25,245 bases of DNA, from contig JAEYYW010000105.1 in assembly GCA_023428265.1 (NCBI GenBank), positions 1 through 25,245 on the forward strand. Reading direction: 5' to 3'. This DNA is from Bacillota bacterium (GTDB lineage Bacteria > Bacillota > Clostridia > Christensenellales > UMGS416). This document shows, piece after piece, positions 8,010-14,270 of the stretch (position 1 is the first letter of the stretch; the number at the start of each line of letters is the position of its first letter). Under the pieces are notes generated by a model. The model was not told the DNA's origin. It ran no database searches and was given only the letters and a program-made list of their open reading frames with translations. A program made the position numbers and the translations under genes.

Positions 8010-8906
8010 ATGCAACGTTATGATGTAATTGTGATTGGAAAAGGGCCGGCCGGGTTGTCGGCCGCGGTATACACAGCCAGAGCCAATCTGAAAACGCTGG
8101 TGTTGGGCAAGGATGGCGGCTCGCTGGAAAAAGCCGATGTCATTGAGAATTATTTCGGTTTCGGGCAGCCGGTGAGCGGCAAACAGCTTCTGGGGGCAGG
8201 CCATGAGCAGGCTGCAAGGTTTGGCGCCGTGCTGCTGGACGATGAGGTGACCTCCGTGGATTTTGGCGACGGATATGTGGTGCGCACCCAGTCCGGCGAG
8301 TATGAGGCTCCGGCCCTGCTGATCGCCACGGGCAAGGCGCCCAAACGGCTTTCGGTGCCTGGCGCTAAGGAGCTGGAAGGGCGCGGCGTGAGCTTTTGCA
8401 CCACCTGCGACGGTTTTTTCTATAAAGGGAAAAAGGTGGGAGTGCTCGGCAGCGGCAACTTCGCCGTGCACGAGGCGCTGGAGCTTTTGCATTTCACCAA
8501 TGACATCACAATCTATACCAACGGCAGGGAGCCTTCCTTCACCGGCGAGTATCGCGACAGGGTCAGCCCGTTCCGGGTGGACACAAGCCCGGTGGTGAGG
8601 CTGAACGGCGCCGACACGCTTTCTGAAATCGTGACGGCGGAGGGCGCCCAGCCCCTGGACGGCCTGTTTATCGCGCTGGGCGCCGCATCCAGCGTTGATT
8701 TCGCGACCAAGCTCGGTGTGGAGACACTGGATGGCTCCCTTGTGGTGGACAGCCGCCAGCGCACCAACCTGGAAGGCATATATGCCGCCGGCGATTGCTG
8801 CGGGGGCTTCAAGCAGATCTCCACCGCCGTGGGCCAGGGTGCGGAAGCCGCCAACAGCATCATTGAGTTTGTCCGCCAGAAGAAGCGGGAGTCGGCACCG
8901 GTCTGA
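8010..8906 (+). CDS. Thioredoxin-reductase-like FAD-dependent disulfide oxidoreductase
   Basis: A 298-aa flavoprotein with the low-molecular-weight thioredoxin reductase fold. The FAD site is GKGPAG (10-15) plus the C-terminal GDCCGGFKQISTAVGQG motif (261-277). The redox-active pair is Cys130 and Cys133 in CTTCDG, where most TrxR proteins have CATCDG. The nucleotide domain has GSGNFA (147-152), but the HRRxxxR motif that recognises the NADPH 2'-phosphate is absent; the equivalent segment reads IYTNGREPSF. It may use NADH, ferredoxin or another donor, as some clostridial TrxR-like enzymes do. No thioredoxin gene is adjacent. Three in-frame starts are close together: GTG 8001 (four bases after AGGAAG), TTG 8007 and ATG 8010. 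I chose the ATG because the FAD fold begins right after it; 8001 is a real alternative. Confidence 0.85.
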   Translation: MQRYDVIVIGKGPAGLSAAVYTARANLKTLVLGKDGGSLEKADVIENYFGFGQPVSGKQLLGAGHEQAARFGAVLLDDEVTSVDFGDGYVVRTQSGEYEAPALLIATGKAPKRLSVPGAKELEGRGVSFCTTCDGFFYKGKKVGVLGSGNFAVHEALELLHFTNDITIYTNGREPSFTGEYRDRVSPFRVDTSPVVRLNGADTLSEIVTAEGAQPLDGLFIALGAASSVDFATKLGVETLDGSLVVDSRQRTNLEGIYAAGDCCGGFKQISTAVGQGAEAANSIIEFVRQKKRESAPV

Positions 8907-8920
8907 CACTGGGAGCGGGA

Positions 8921-8975
8921 ATGGCTTGCCCCCTCTCATTGAGGGGGATGCCGCCGTGCGATCAAGGCGACAGGG
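8921..8975. repeat. Small intergenic hairpin element, possibly a dispersed repeat
   Basis: Between the convergent TrxR-like and lipoprotein genes is a perfect stem CCCCCTC (8929-8935) with GAGGGGG (8941-8947) and loop TCATT, followed by GATGCCG and later AGGGGGATTTT. No full T-tract follows the stem. It could end both transcripts. The layout resembles short GC-rich elements scattered in clostridial genomes, but no second copy is in this window, so the repeat status is from memory. Confidence 0.35.
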
Positions 8976-8980
8976 GGATT

Positions 8981-10054
8981 TTAGTTCAACGGCCCGTCGG
9001 TCGGTTCCGGCTTGTTTTTCTTGTTGTAGCCCAATCCGTTGCAATAGACCGGAGCGCTTGGGTCTGGCACGGCGGGGTTCACGCCAATCATCAGCAGGTC
9101 CGGCAATGACCGCTGCTCGCCGTTGTCCTCACCGGGCGCCTGCTTGTAGAGCTGCTCGCCCAGAAACACAATCGTGGAGGAGTGGCCCCCGTCCAGATTG
9201 TAGGCCACCTGGCAGCCGTTATCCACATACAGCTTTGCCAGCTGGTTGAGGCTCACACCCACATGGTTCACGATGATGATGTAGTGGCCCTTTTCCACCA
9301 TGCCGATGCTGGCCCGCCAGTTGTGGTTGCGCAGGCGGTGTGTGGCCACTGATTTGTGCACCTTGCCATCCTTCACGAGGATCGGCCCGAACGCAAAGGA
9401 ATCCTTCACGCCCATGTCCAGCAACTGCTGGGCGGTCACCTCGCCCGGCTCATACACCCGGAGCTCCCCGTCGGGCATCACAGCCATCGTGGGGGCCTTC
9501 TTTTTGTCATGATACACCTTGCCGCCCCGGATCATCACACCCTTGGGGTTGCCGGAGTGGGTCACATAGTCGCCGGTGATGCCCAGCACGGCGTCGTTTT
9601 GCCGCGCAATCAGATAGGGCAGCGCCTTCTTTTTCCCGTTGGTGTCTTGATATGCGAAACCGCCGAAGGGAAGCGGCCCCCGTGAATAGATTTCCGCAAA
9701 GAAGTAGGGCGTCTTGCCCAGCTTCTTCAGCTCAATGTGCACGCTTAGCGTTTCGTCACGATAGTCCCAGGGCCCCTTGTCCTGATTGGCCACGGTGACC
9801 CACGCGCCGCCGGTTGTGAAGTGCTCCGCCCAAGGGTCCGGCGTGGGCGTGGGAGAGGGGGTTGGCGTGGGCGTGGGTGTGGCGGTGGGAGACGGTGAGG
9901 GTGACGGGCTGGCGGTTGGAGAGGGCGAAGCCGTTTGCGTGGCGGTGGCTTCCGCGCCTGCGCTGTGCCTTGGCTCGGCCAGCGCAGAGCAGCCTGCGAG
10001 CATCGCCAGAATCAACGGCGCGGCCAGCGCGCGGGTGAGTTTGTTCCTGTTCAT
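8981..10054 (-). CDS. Lipoprotein with phosphodiester glycosidase (NAGPA/DUF2233) domain
   Basis: A 357-aa exported lipoprotein. The signal peptide ends in the lipobox LAGC with Cys22 as the lipidated residue. A linker of about 45 residues (about 30-73) made almost only of Ser, Thr, Ala and Pro then extends from the membrane. Residues about 80-330 match the phosphodiester glycosidase family (human uncovering enzyme, bacterial YdhF/DUF2233-like). The hallmark NLDGGHSS lies at 286-293, with GDYVTHSG (161-168) and an HNWRASIG region (244-251) before it. The family cleaves sugar phosphodiesters; the bacterial substrate is unknown, with wall or exopolysaccharide glycans possible. ATG has GGAGA upstream. 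The Pro/Thr linker is encoded by simple GTGGGC-type DNA repeats, which may vary in length. Confidence 0.88.
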   Translation of the reverse strand: MNRNKLTRALAAPLILAMLAGCSALAEPRHSAGAEATATQTASPSPTASPSPSPSPTATPTPTPTPSPTPTPDPWAEHFTTGGAWVTVANQDKGPWDYRDETLSVHIELKKLGKTPYFFAEIYSRGPLPFGGFAYQDTNGKKKALPYLIARQNDAVLGITGDYVTHSGNPKGVMIRGGKVYHDKKKAPTMAVMPDGELRVYEPGEVTAQQLLDMGVKDSFAFGPILVKDGKVHKSVATHRLRNHNWRASIGMVEKGHYIIIVNHVGVSLNQLAKLYVDNGCQVAYNLDGGHSSTIVFLGEQLYKQAPGEDNGEQRSLPDLLMIGVNPAVPDPSAPVYCNGLGYNKKNKPEPTDGPLN

Positions 10055-10172
10055 TTTATGGGTCTCCGATCTGATTGGGTGCGATTTTTTAGACGCGCGC
10101 AGAACCCCGGATGTTCCCCGTGGGGAAGCGCCGCCGGCAAGGATTATTTGCCAGCTCCGTTTCTTTCAAACC

Positions 10173-10184
10173 TGGTGCGCACCA
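10173..10184. promoter_or_regulatory. 12-bp perfect palindrome upstream of the lipoprotein gene
   Basis: TGGTGCGCACCA is a perfect palindrome about 120 bp upstream of the lipoprotein start, in the 245-bp gap 10055-10299. It is a possible operator. The rest of this gap shows no gene and no clear promoter. Confidence 0.2.
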
Positions 10185-10299
10185 AATCAGCATATCTTTA
10201 TGCAAGGTAATGCGCAATAACATCAGCAATGGTAATGTTTGGGGGCAAACCCCGAAAATGGAAAGTACCGCGTGGAGACGCTCTCGTGATATTGGAAGT

Positions 10300-10965
10300 T
10301 CATTTTTTCACTGTCGCCAGAAAGGACTGCAGGGTCTGCCCTTCTTTCTTCTCATCCTTGCCGCCCCGGCCCAACCGGTCGCAGAGCACCAGCAGCGCCA
10401 GTTCGTCGGCGTCGGTATGGCTGCGCAAACCCTCCAGATCAGCCTGCGGCATCCCTTTTTCCACGTAGAGCACCTGCATGTGATAAAGGATCAGGCTGCA
10501 TACCCGCTCAATGAACGCCTCGTCGCCGGTGCATTCCCGCAAGAACTCCCGTGCCAGAGCCGCGCCCACCTTGTCATGGTCATAGCTTGTGAGCTTGCCT
10601 TTGCGCATTTTGGTGGTGGGCGCCTTGCCCACGTCGTGCAGCAGCGCCGCCCAGAGGAATGTCCTGGCGTCGCGGCTCTCCGTCCTGCGCTTTGCGGCTT
10701 CGTCCACCACCAGCATTGTGTGGTTCCACACCGACCCTTCCGGGTGGTGCTTCGGAGACTGCGGCGTGGCGCGGAGCTTCAGCAGCATCGAAAAGGGATG
10801 CTCCTCCAGCCGCCCGTCTCTGCGGGCGCGGTTCAGCCACGCCGACGGCGCGTCGTCTTCCAGCAGGTGACGCTCCATTTCTTGAAAAAGCGCCGCTTTG
10901 CCTGCTGCGTTGTTGCCGCCGGCCTCATTTGGTGCTTGCCGTGTTGTGTTTTCCTTATCGTTCAT
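10300..10965 (-). CDS. HD domain phosphohydrolase
   Basis: A 221-aa cytosolic protein with an HD metal-dependent phosphohydrolase domain. The order of motifs is HPEGSVWNHTM (74-84, first His82), LLHDVGKA (108-115, His110-Asp111), YDHDKVGA (128-135, His130) and LILYHM (158-163, His162). This is the pattern of the HD domain found fused to bacterial CCA-adding enzymes, including the HPEGSVW lead-in, but no nucleotidyltransferase domain is present. Likely substrates are small phosphate esters or nucleotides; nothing here narrows it. The N-terminal 25 residues are polar and poorly ordered. No Shine-Dalgarno is seen before the ATG at 10965, so a later start is possible. The gene is divergent from the hydrogenase-like gene. 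Confidence 0.85.
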   Translation of the reverse strand: MNDKENTTRQAPNEAGGNNAAGKAALFQEMERHLLEDDAPSAWLNRARRDGRLEEHPFSMLLKLRATPQSPKHHPEGSVWNHTMLVVDEAAKRRTESRDARTFLWAALLHDVGKAPTTKMRKGKLTSYDHDKVGAALAREFLRECTGDEAFIERVCSLILYHMQVLYVEKGMPQADLEGLRSHTDADELALLVLCDRLGRGGKDEKKEGQTLQSFLATVKK

Positions 10966-11091
10966 GGGTGTAACATGGGTGGGTTTTGCCGATGCTATGC
11001 AAAAAAGTTGCCCGCCCTGTTTGCCTGCAAGCTATGGTTATGATACGATATTCCCGCGCAGTATGCGAAACCTGCCGGAAAGAGGAGACTC

Positions 11092-12357
11092 ATGGATCAG
11101 TATAACAAGCTCTATCACGAACTGATCAAGGCCGCCGCCGAAAACCATCTGGAGCAGACCGTGCGGGAGCTGCAAAACAGCCCCGAGGCCGCAGAGGCCG
11201 GTCTGGAGCAATTGCTGCATCCGGAGAATGAGGCGCCGGTGGTAAAGCTACCCGGCGATTGCGACTGCGACTCCGAAAACCCCACAAACTGCCAGCTGAG
11301 CTGCCTGTTTTCCGCCATCAAGCGCGACGAGCAGGGCAAGATCATCATCTCCACCCAAGACTGCGTGGGCTGTGCCGACTGCATCGAAAGCTGCGTGGAG
11401 GGCAAGTTCCAGGAGCGTCATGATCTGCTGCCGATCTTTGAGACATTGCGGGAGGGCCGCGTGCCTGTCTATGCGATGATCGCGCCGGCTTTCATCGGCC
11501 AGTTTTCCGAAGAGGTGACCGTGGGCAAGCTGCGCCACGCATTCAAAAAGATGGGCTTCCAGGGCATGGTGGAGGTGGCGCTCTTTGCCGATATCCTCAC
11601 CCTCAAGGAAGCGTTGGAGTTTGACCGGCTCATCAAGGATGAGAAGGACTTCCTGCTCACCAGTTGCTGCTGCCCGATTTGGGTGGCGATGATCCGCCGG
11701 GTCTATAGCACGCTGGCCAGCCACATCCCGCCGTCGGTTTCGCCGATGGTGGCCTGCGGCCGGGCCATCAAGAAGCTTCACCCGGAGGCCAAGACCGTGT
11801 TTATCGGCCCGTGCCTGGCAAAAAAAGCCGAGGCCCGCGAGCCGGATGTTGCCGACGCCGTGGATGTGGTGCTCACGTTCCAGGAGGTGGAGGAGATCCT
11901 CAACATTATGAAGATCGACGTGGCGGCGCTGCCTGATGAGGAGCGTGACCATTCCAGCACCGCCGGGCGCATCTATGCCCGCACCGGCGGCGTGAGCCGG
12001 GCCGTGGAAAGCACGCTCGTGAAATTGAAGGGCCACCGTAACATCCCGCTGAGGGCCACGCAGGCCGAAGGCGTGAAGGGCTGCAAGGCGCTCCTGGAGC
12101 GGGTGCAGGCCGGAGACATTGACGCCAACTTCCTGGAGGGCATGGGCTGCATCGGCGGCTGCGTGGGCGGGCCCAAGGCGATGATTGACCGGGAGCTGGG
12201 CAGGCAGCATGTGAATGATTATGGCGGGAAGGCAAGCTATGCCACACCGGTGGACAACCCCTACACCTTTGAGTTTTTGAGGAGGCTGGGGTATGACTCG
12301 GTGGAGAGCCTGATGGGGGAGGATAGTATGTTTGGGAGGGAGTTTGGGGGGAAGTAG
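11092..12357 (+). CDS. [FeFe]-hydrogenase-like protein with 4Fe-4S clusters (divergent H-cluster motifs)
   Basis: A 421-aa iron-sulfur protein. The N-terminal part has two cysteine groups: C57, C59, C67, C71 and C91, C94, C97, C101 (CVGCADCIESC, a ferredoxin-like 4Fe-4S site). The rest is the [FeFe]-hydrogenase large-subunit domain. The three H-cluster signatures are present but altered. P1 is TSCCCPIW (190-197) instead of TSCCPxW, P2 is GPCLAKKAE (239-247) instead of MPCxxKxxE, and P3 is EGMGCIGGCVGG (349-360) instead of ExMACxxGCxxGG. Ligand cysteines 194, 241, 353 and 357 remain. Such motifs belong to the non-prototypical (putative sensory or uncharacterised) groups, not to bulk H2-evolving enzymes. 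No PAS or kinase domain, and no HydE/F/G maturases, are nearby. ATG follows AGAGGAG. Confidence 0.88.
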   Translation: MDQYNKLYHELIKAAAENHLEQTVRELQNSPEAAEAGLEQLLHPENEAPVVKLPGDCDCDSENPTNCQLSCLFSAIKRDEQGKIIISTQDCVGCADCIESCVEGKFQERHDLLPIFETLREGRVPVYAMIAPAFIGQFSEEVTVGKLRHAFKKMGFQGMVEVALFADILTLKEALEFDRLIKDEKDFLLTSCCCPIWVAMIRRVYSTLASHIPPSVSPMVACGRAIKKLHPEAKTVFIGPCLAKKAEAREPDVADAVDVVLTFQEVEEILNIMKIDVAALPDEERDHSSTAGRIYARTGGVSRAVESTLVKLKGHRNIPLRATQAEGVKGCKALLERVQAGDIDANFLEGMGCIGGCVGGPKAMIDRELGRQHVNDYGGKASYATPVDNPYTFEFLRRLGYDSVESLMGEDSMFGREFGGK

Positions 12358-12480
12358 ATAGTTATTGCAAAGCATGTTTTTGTCTAGCTAGATGCTTAGG
12401 ATCAATCATTTTCTACTTTTGACCATTTACTAGATGCTGTAGTGTTTCTTAGGGTGAACCACATCATTATGTATGTTGAG

Positions 12481-12511
12481 ATTTGGCAACACAAAATTTG
12501 TGTTGCCAAAT
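12481..12511. promoter_or_regulatory. Perfect 31-bp palindrome overlapping the promoter of the Xre regulator gene
   Basis: Two 15-bp arms, each beginning or ending ATTTGGCAACAC, pair without mismatch around a central A at 12496. The -35 box TTGCCA (12503-12508) is inside the right arm, followed by a 17-bp spacer and TAAGAT at 12526-12531. This fits an autoregulatory operator bound by the regulator encoded at 12560. The right arm is followed by TTTTT, so as RNA it could also end transcription from the hydrogenase-like gene. The rest of 12358-12480 is A+T-rich with no gene; CTAGATGCT occurs twice (12388-12396 and 12430-12438), 42 bp apart. Confidence 0.75.
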
Positions 12512-12531
12512 TTTTGAATGTGTGGTAAGAT
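12503..12531 (+). promoter_or_regulatory. Promoter of the Xre/ImmA-type gene pair
   Basis: TTGCCA and TAAGAT are separated by 17 bp, ending 28 bp before the start codon at 12560. It lies partly inside the 31-bp palindrome, so a bound protein would block RNA polymerase. Confidence 0.55.
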
Positions 12532-12559
12532 TAACTTACAAATGAAAGGAGGCATCACC

Positions 12560-12922
12560 ATGCTCACCGAATTGGGTAAAGTATTGAGAAAAATGAGAAT
12601 AGATAAGGGCGAGCTGCTTAAAGACATGGCTGACAAACTTTCAATCTCTCCTTCATATTTATCTGCAATTGAGTCTAGCGAGAGAAACATTCCAGACGGT
12701 TTTATAAAGAAGGTGATTCATGTATACAAACTCACACTAAGTGAGGCAAGAGAGATTGAGACGGCTGCACAAAGATCTATAAAGGAGGTGAAGTTTGATT
12801 TAAGCCAAAAGAGCCAAACGCATCGAGAAGCCGCTATATTGCTTGCTAGGAAGTTTGATTCATTGGATGACTGTCAGTTGGAAGCTTTTATTAAACTGCT
12901 AAAGAAAGGAAGTGATGACTAA
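12560..12922 (+). CDS. Xre-family helix-turn-helix transcriptional regulator
   Basis: A 120-aa DNA-binding protein. Residues about 5-65 form a Cro/C1-type HTH: LGKVLRKMRIDKGELLKDMADKL leads into the recognition helix SISPSYLSAIESSERNIP. The remaining 55 residues are predicted helical and charged, probably for dimerisation. ATG 12560 is chosen over an in-frame ATG at 12518 because AAGGAGG lies seven bases upstream. It is followed after 2 bp by an ImmA/IrrE-type peptidase gene, the arrangement seen in mobile elements and some toxin-antitoxin-like stress loci, where the peptidase cleaves or inactivates the repressor. Low G+C compared with flanking genes suggests acquisition. Confidence 0.88.
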   Translation: MLTELGKVLRKMRIDKGELLKDMADKLSISPSYLSAIESSERNIPDGFIKKVIHVYKLTLSEAREIETAAQRSIKEVKFDLSQKSQTHREAAILLARKFDSLDDCQLEAFIKLLKKGSDD

Positions 12923-12924
12923 AC

Positions 12925-13449
12925 ATGAGTGGTCAGAAGTATATGGCTTTACCTAAGAGTAGAAACAGCTTGCGCGACCTAGCCTTCCGTCTGAGGGCAC
13001 GATTTGGAATGCAACATGAGTGGGAGTTTCCGATCGTTGAATTCTTCGAGTTGGTATTTTGCGTTGTCTGGGATTACGACCTTAGAGTTATTCATCCGCT
13101 ATGCATGCCGGAGAACCATGCGGATACAGACCCGTGTAATCGGATTATCAGGATTAGGGAGGATGTATACACTGGCGCAATAAGTGGTCATGGCAGAGAC
13201 CGATTTACAATAGCTCATGAGATAGGCCATGTTTTGCTTGAGCATGACGCACCTACCCTTGCCCGAATTGATCCAAGCGTTAGTGTTCCAGCATATAAGG
13301 ATCCTGAATGGCAAGCAAATGCTTTTGCAGGTGAATTGCTTATGCCGTACCATCTCGCAAGAAGCTGTTCTGTCGATGAGATTGCCTCCCGATGCAAGGT
13401 CACAACAGACGCTGCCCGAACTCAATGGAAAGCATTCCATAAAGAGTAG
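12925..13449 (+). CDS. ImmA/IrrE family metallo-endopeptidase (COG2856)
   Basis: A 174-aa protein with the zinc protease signature HEIGH (98-102) in FTIAHEIGHVLLEH. A downstream ANAFAGELLMP (131-141) supplies the third ligand Glu137, typical of COG2856. In ICEBs1 ImmA cleaves the ImmR repressor, and in Deinococcus IrrE/PprI cleaves DdrO. Here the natural target would be the Xre protein encoded just upstream. No integrase, excisionase or phage structural genes accompany the pair in this window. The ATG at 12925 is 14 bp after AAAGGA, a long spacing; Met7 is an alternative start. Like its partner it is A+T-rich relative to the rest of the window. Confidence 0.9.
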   Translation: MSGQKYMALPKSRNSLRDLAFRLRARFGMQHEWEFPIVEFFELVFCVVWDYDLRVIHPLCMPENHADTDPCNRIIRIREDVYTGAISGHGRDRFTIAHEIGHVLLEHDAPTLARIDPSVSVPAYKDPEWQANAFAGELLMPYHLARSCSVDEIASRCKVTTDAARTQWKAFHKE

Positions 13450-13473
13450 ATGGGAGAGCGATATGTGTTTATA

Positions 13474-13506
13474 TAAAAAAGCACCGGACTGCATTTTGTC
13501 CGGCGC
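13474..13506 (-). terminator. Intrinsic terminator on the minus strand
   Basis: Read on the minus strand, GCGCCGGAC (13506-13498) pairs with GTCCGGTGC (13489-13481) over 9 bp including one G-U, then TTTTTTATA follows. On the plus strand the same position is an A-C mismatch and there is no T-tract, so the element is directional. Confidence 0.75.
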
Positions 13507-13573
13507 GGGGTTGAGTGGGTTTGGTCATGACCCGATTTCTCAGAATCATGATACCAAGATAATGACGTCTCGC
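13474..13573 (-). ncRNA. Candidate orphan small RNA of about 100 nt
   Basis: On the minus strand a strong promoter (see 13580-13607) is followed about 100 bp later by a strong intrinsic terminator (see 13474-13506). No convincing gene lies between: the only frame is 26 codons, has no ribosome site and runs into the terminator hairpin. The RNA would contain a further palindrome GGTCATGACC (13523-13532). It would start about 7 bp past the -10 box, near 13573. It ends 25 bp from the 3' end of the peptidase gene, which is on the other strand, so read-through would be antisense to it. No known RNA family is recognised. Confidence 0.45.
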
Positions 13574-13579
13574 AAGCTC

Positions 13580-13607
13580 ATTATATCATGCTTCTATGGA
13601 ATTGCAA
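13580..13607 (-). promoter_or_regulatory. Sigma-A-type promoter on the minus strand
   Basis: Minus-strand TTGCAA (13607-13602) and a perfect TATAAT (13585-13580) are separated by 16 bp. It points toward the terminator at 13474-13506 and away from any recognised minus-strand gene. Confidence 0.6.
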
Positions 13608-13634
13608 CTCCGTGTCTGATGACCGGAGGAATAT

Positions 13635-13790
13635 GTGATAGGTTTCCTTAACTCGCCATCAGTCGGAAAAACCAGACTTGTTTTTTGTAAATCCTACATC
13701 AATCGCTGGACCAAGAAACGAATGGTTGCCGCTGAGTACGGCTATAAGGCCTGGGCGTTTTATGTCAAAGATGATTTGCTCGTAGGATAA
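13635..13790 (+). CDS. Possible 51-aa small protein, not recognised
   Basis: A GTG-started frame with GGAGGA four bases upstream. The product is basic in the middle and aromatic, with the stretch NRWTKKRMVAAEYGYKAW (23-40) that looks like real protein and not random translation. Before GTG the frame is closed by a TGA at 13620-13622, so no longer version exists. It could be a small conserved protein or the tail of a decayed gene. No family is assigned. It starts about 30 bp from the oppositely directed promoter at 13580-13607, so the two could be divergently controlled. Confidence 0.35.
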   Translation: MIGFLNSPSVGKTRLVFCKSYINRWTKKRMVAAEYGYKAWAFYVKDDLLVG

Positions 13791-13873
13791 GACGAACACT
13801 TGTATCTCTTCATGCGATGGAAGATTTCTTGGGTTTTTCATCGCTGAGGGGAGAAATAAGAAAGGAGTTTTCT

Positions 13874-14062
13874 ATGAAAACGTATAAACCAGGTGAAAGG
13901 TCTCCAATATCTGCTCAGTATATTATCATTGGGCCCCGAGGGGGCAATACTGGTCAGGAGAGGACTTCTATTCAAGGTAAGATACTACCTCCTACACCGA
14001 AACCTGGCCAAGTGTATATGCCTATAGATCCGACAAAAAACGGAGCTGGTAAGCCTAAGTAA
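13874..14062 (+). CDS. YjzC-like small protein
   Basis: A 62-aa protein with the pattern YKPGERSP at 4-11, IIGPRGGNTGQERT around 22-36, a PPTPKPGQ stretch and a Lys-rich end. This matches my memory of the YjzC family of small Firmicutes proteins (KPGE..AP...Y...G), whose function is unknown. ATG has AAAGGAG seven bases upstream and the gene ends in its own terminator, both of which support it being real. An in-frame ATG at 13817 exists but lacks a ribosome site. It lies at the right end of the A+T-rich segment. Confidence 0.7.
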   Translation: MKTYKPGERSPISAQYIIIGPRGGNTGQERTSIQGKILPPTPKPGQVYMPIDPTKNGAGKPK

Positions 14063-14079
14063 CTGCATCCAATCTTTAG

Positions 14080-14116
14080 CCCTCTTCACATTGATGTTGA
14101 AGAGGGTTTCTTTTTT
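14080..14116 (+). terminator. Intrinsic terminator after the YjzC-like gene
   Basis: CCCTCTTCA (14080-14088) pairs with TGAAGAGGG (14098-14106) over 9 bp, 9-nt loop, followed by TTTCTTTTTT. It also marks the right border of the A+T-rich region. Confidence 0.92.
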
Positions 14117-14223
14117 GTGCTCTAGATAACCCTTATGTATACACCTCCCCACACCTGTCAATACTTGTATGTATAAGGGCCCCGGCAGTGCCGCCCTCTG
14201 TGCGGCCAGTGACGAAATTTGAC

Positions 14224-14257
14224 TGCTTTTGCCGAACCGCACGTTGCGCCAAAAGCA
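14224..14257 (+). other. Stem-loop in the region upstream of spoIIAA
   Basis: TGCTTTTG (14224-14231) pairs perfectly with CAAAAGCA (14250-14257), with an inner CGCA/TGCG stem (14238-14248). The 14117-14330 gap otherwise has no gene. An imperfect inverted repeat, CCCTTATGTATAC near 14130 and GTATGTATAAGGG near 14167, flanks the terminator side. The stem-loop lies upstream of the candidate sigma-H promoter, so it would be a DNA-level site more likely than a leader RNA. Confidence 0.35.
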
Positions 14258-14270
14258 CCCATCTTTCGAT

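Noticed and set aside
7959..9044. Long minus-strand frame opposite the TrxR-like gene
   Set aside because: Antisense shadow; the plus strand has FAD motifs and redox cysteines.
11248..12375. 375-codon minus-strand frame opposite the hydrogenase-like gene
   Set aside because: His-rich antisense shadow; the plus-strand protein has cluster cysteines in order.
13490..13547. 26-codon frame inside the candidate small RNA
   Set aside because: It has no Shine-Dalgarno and continues through the terminator hairpin, so a terminated RNA would not contain its stop codon comfortably.
13659..13841. 60-codon minus-strand frame overlapping the 51-aa plus-strand ORF
   Set aside because: No ribosome site, and its start is not tied to a promoter; the promoter at 13580-13607 lies downstream of it, so it would not be transcribed from there.
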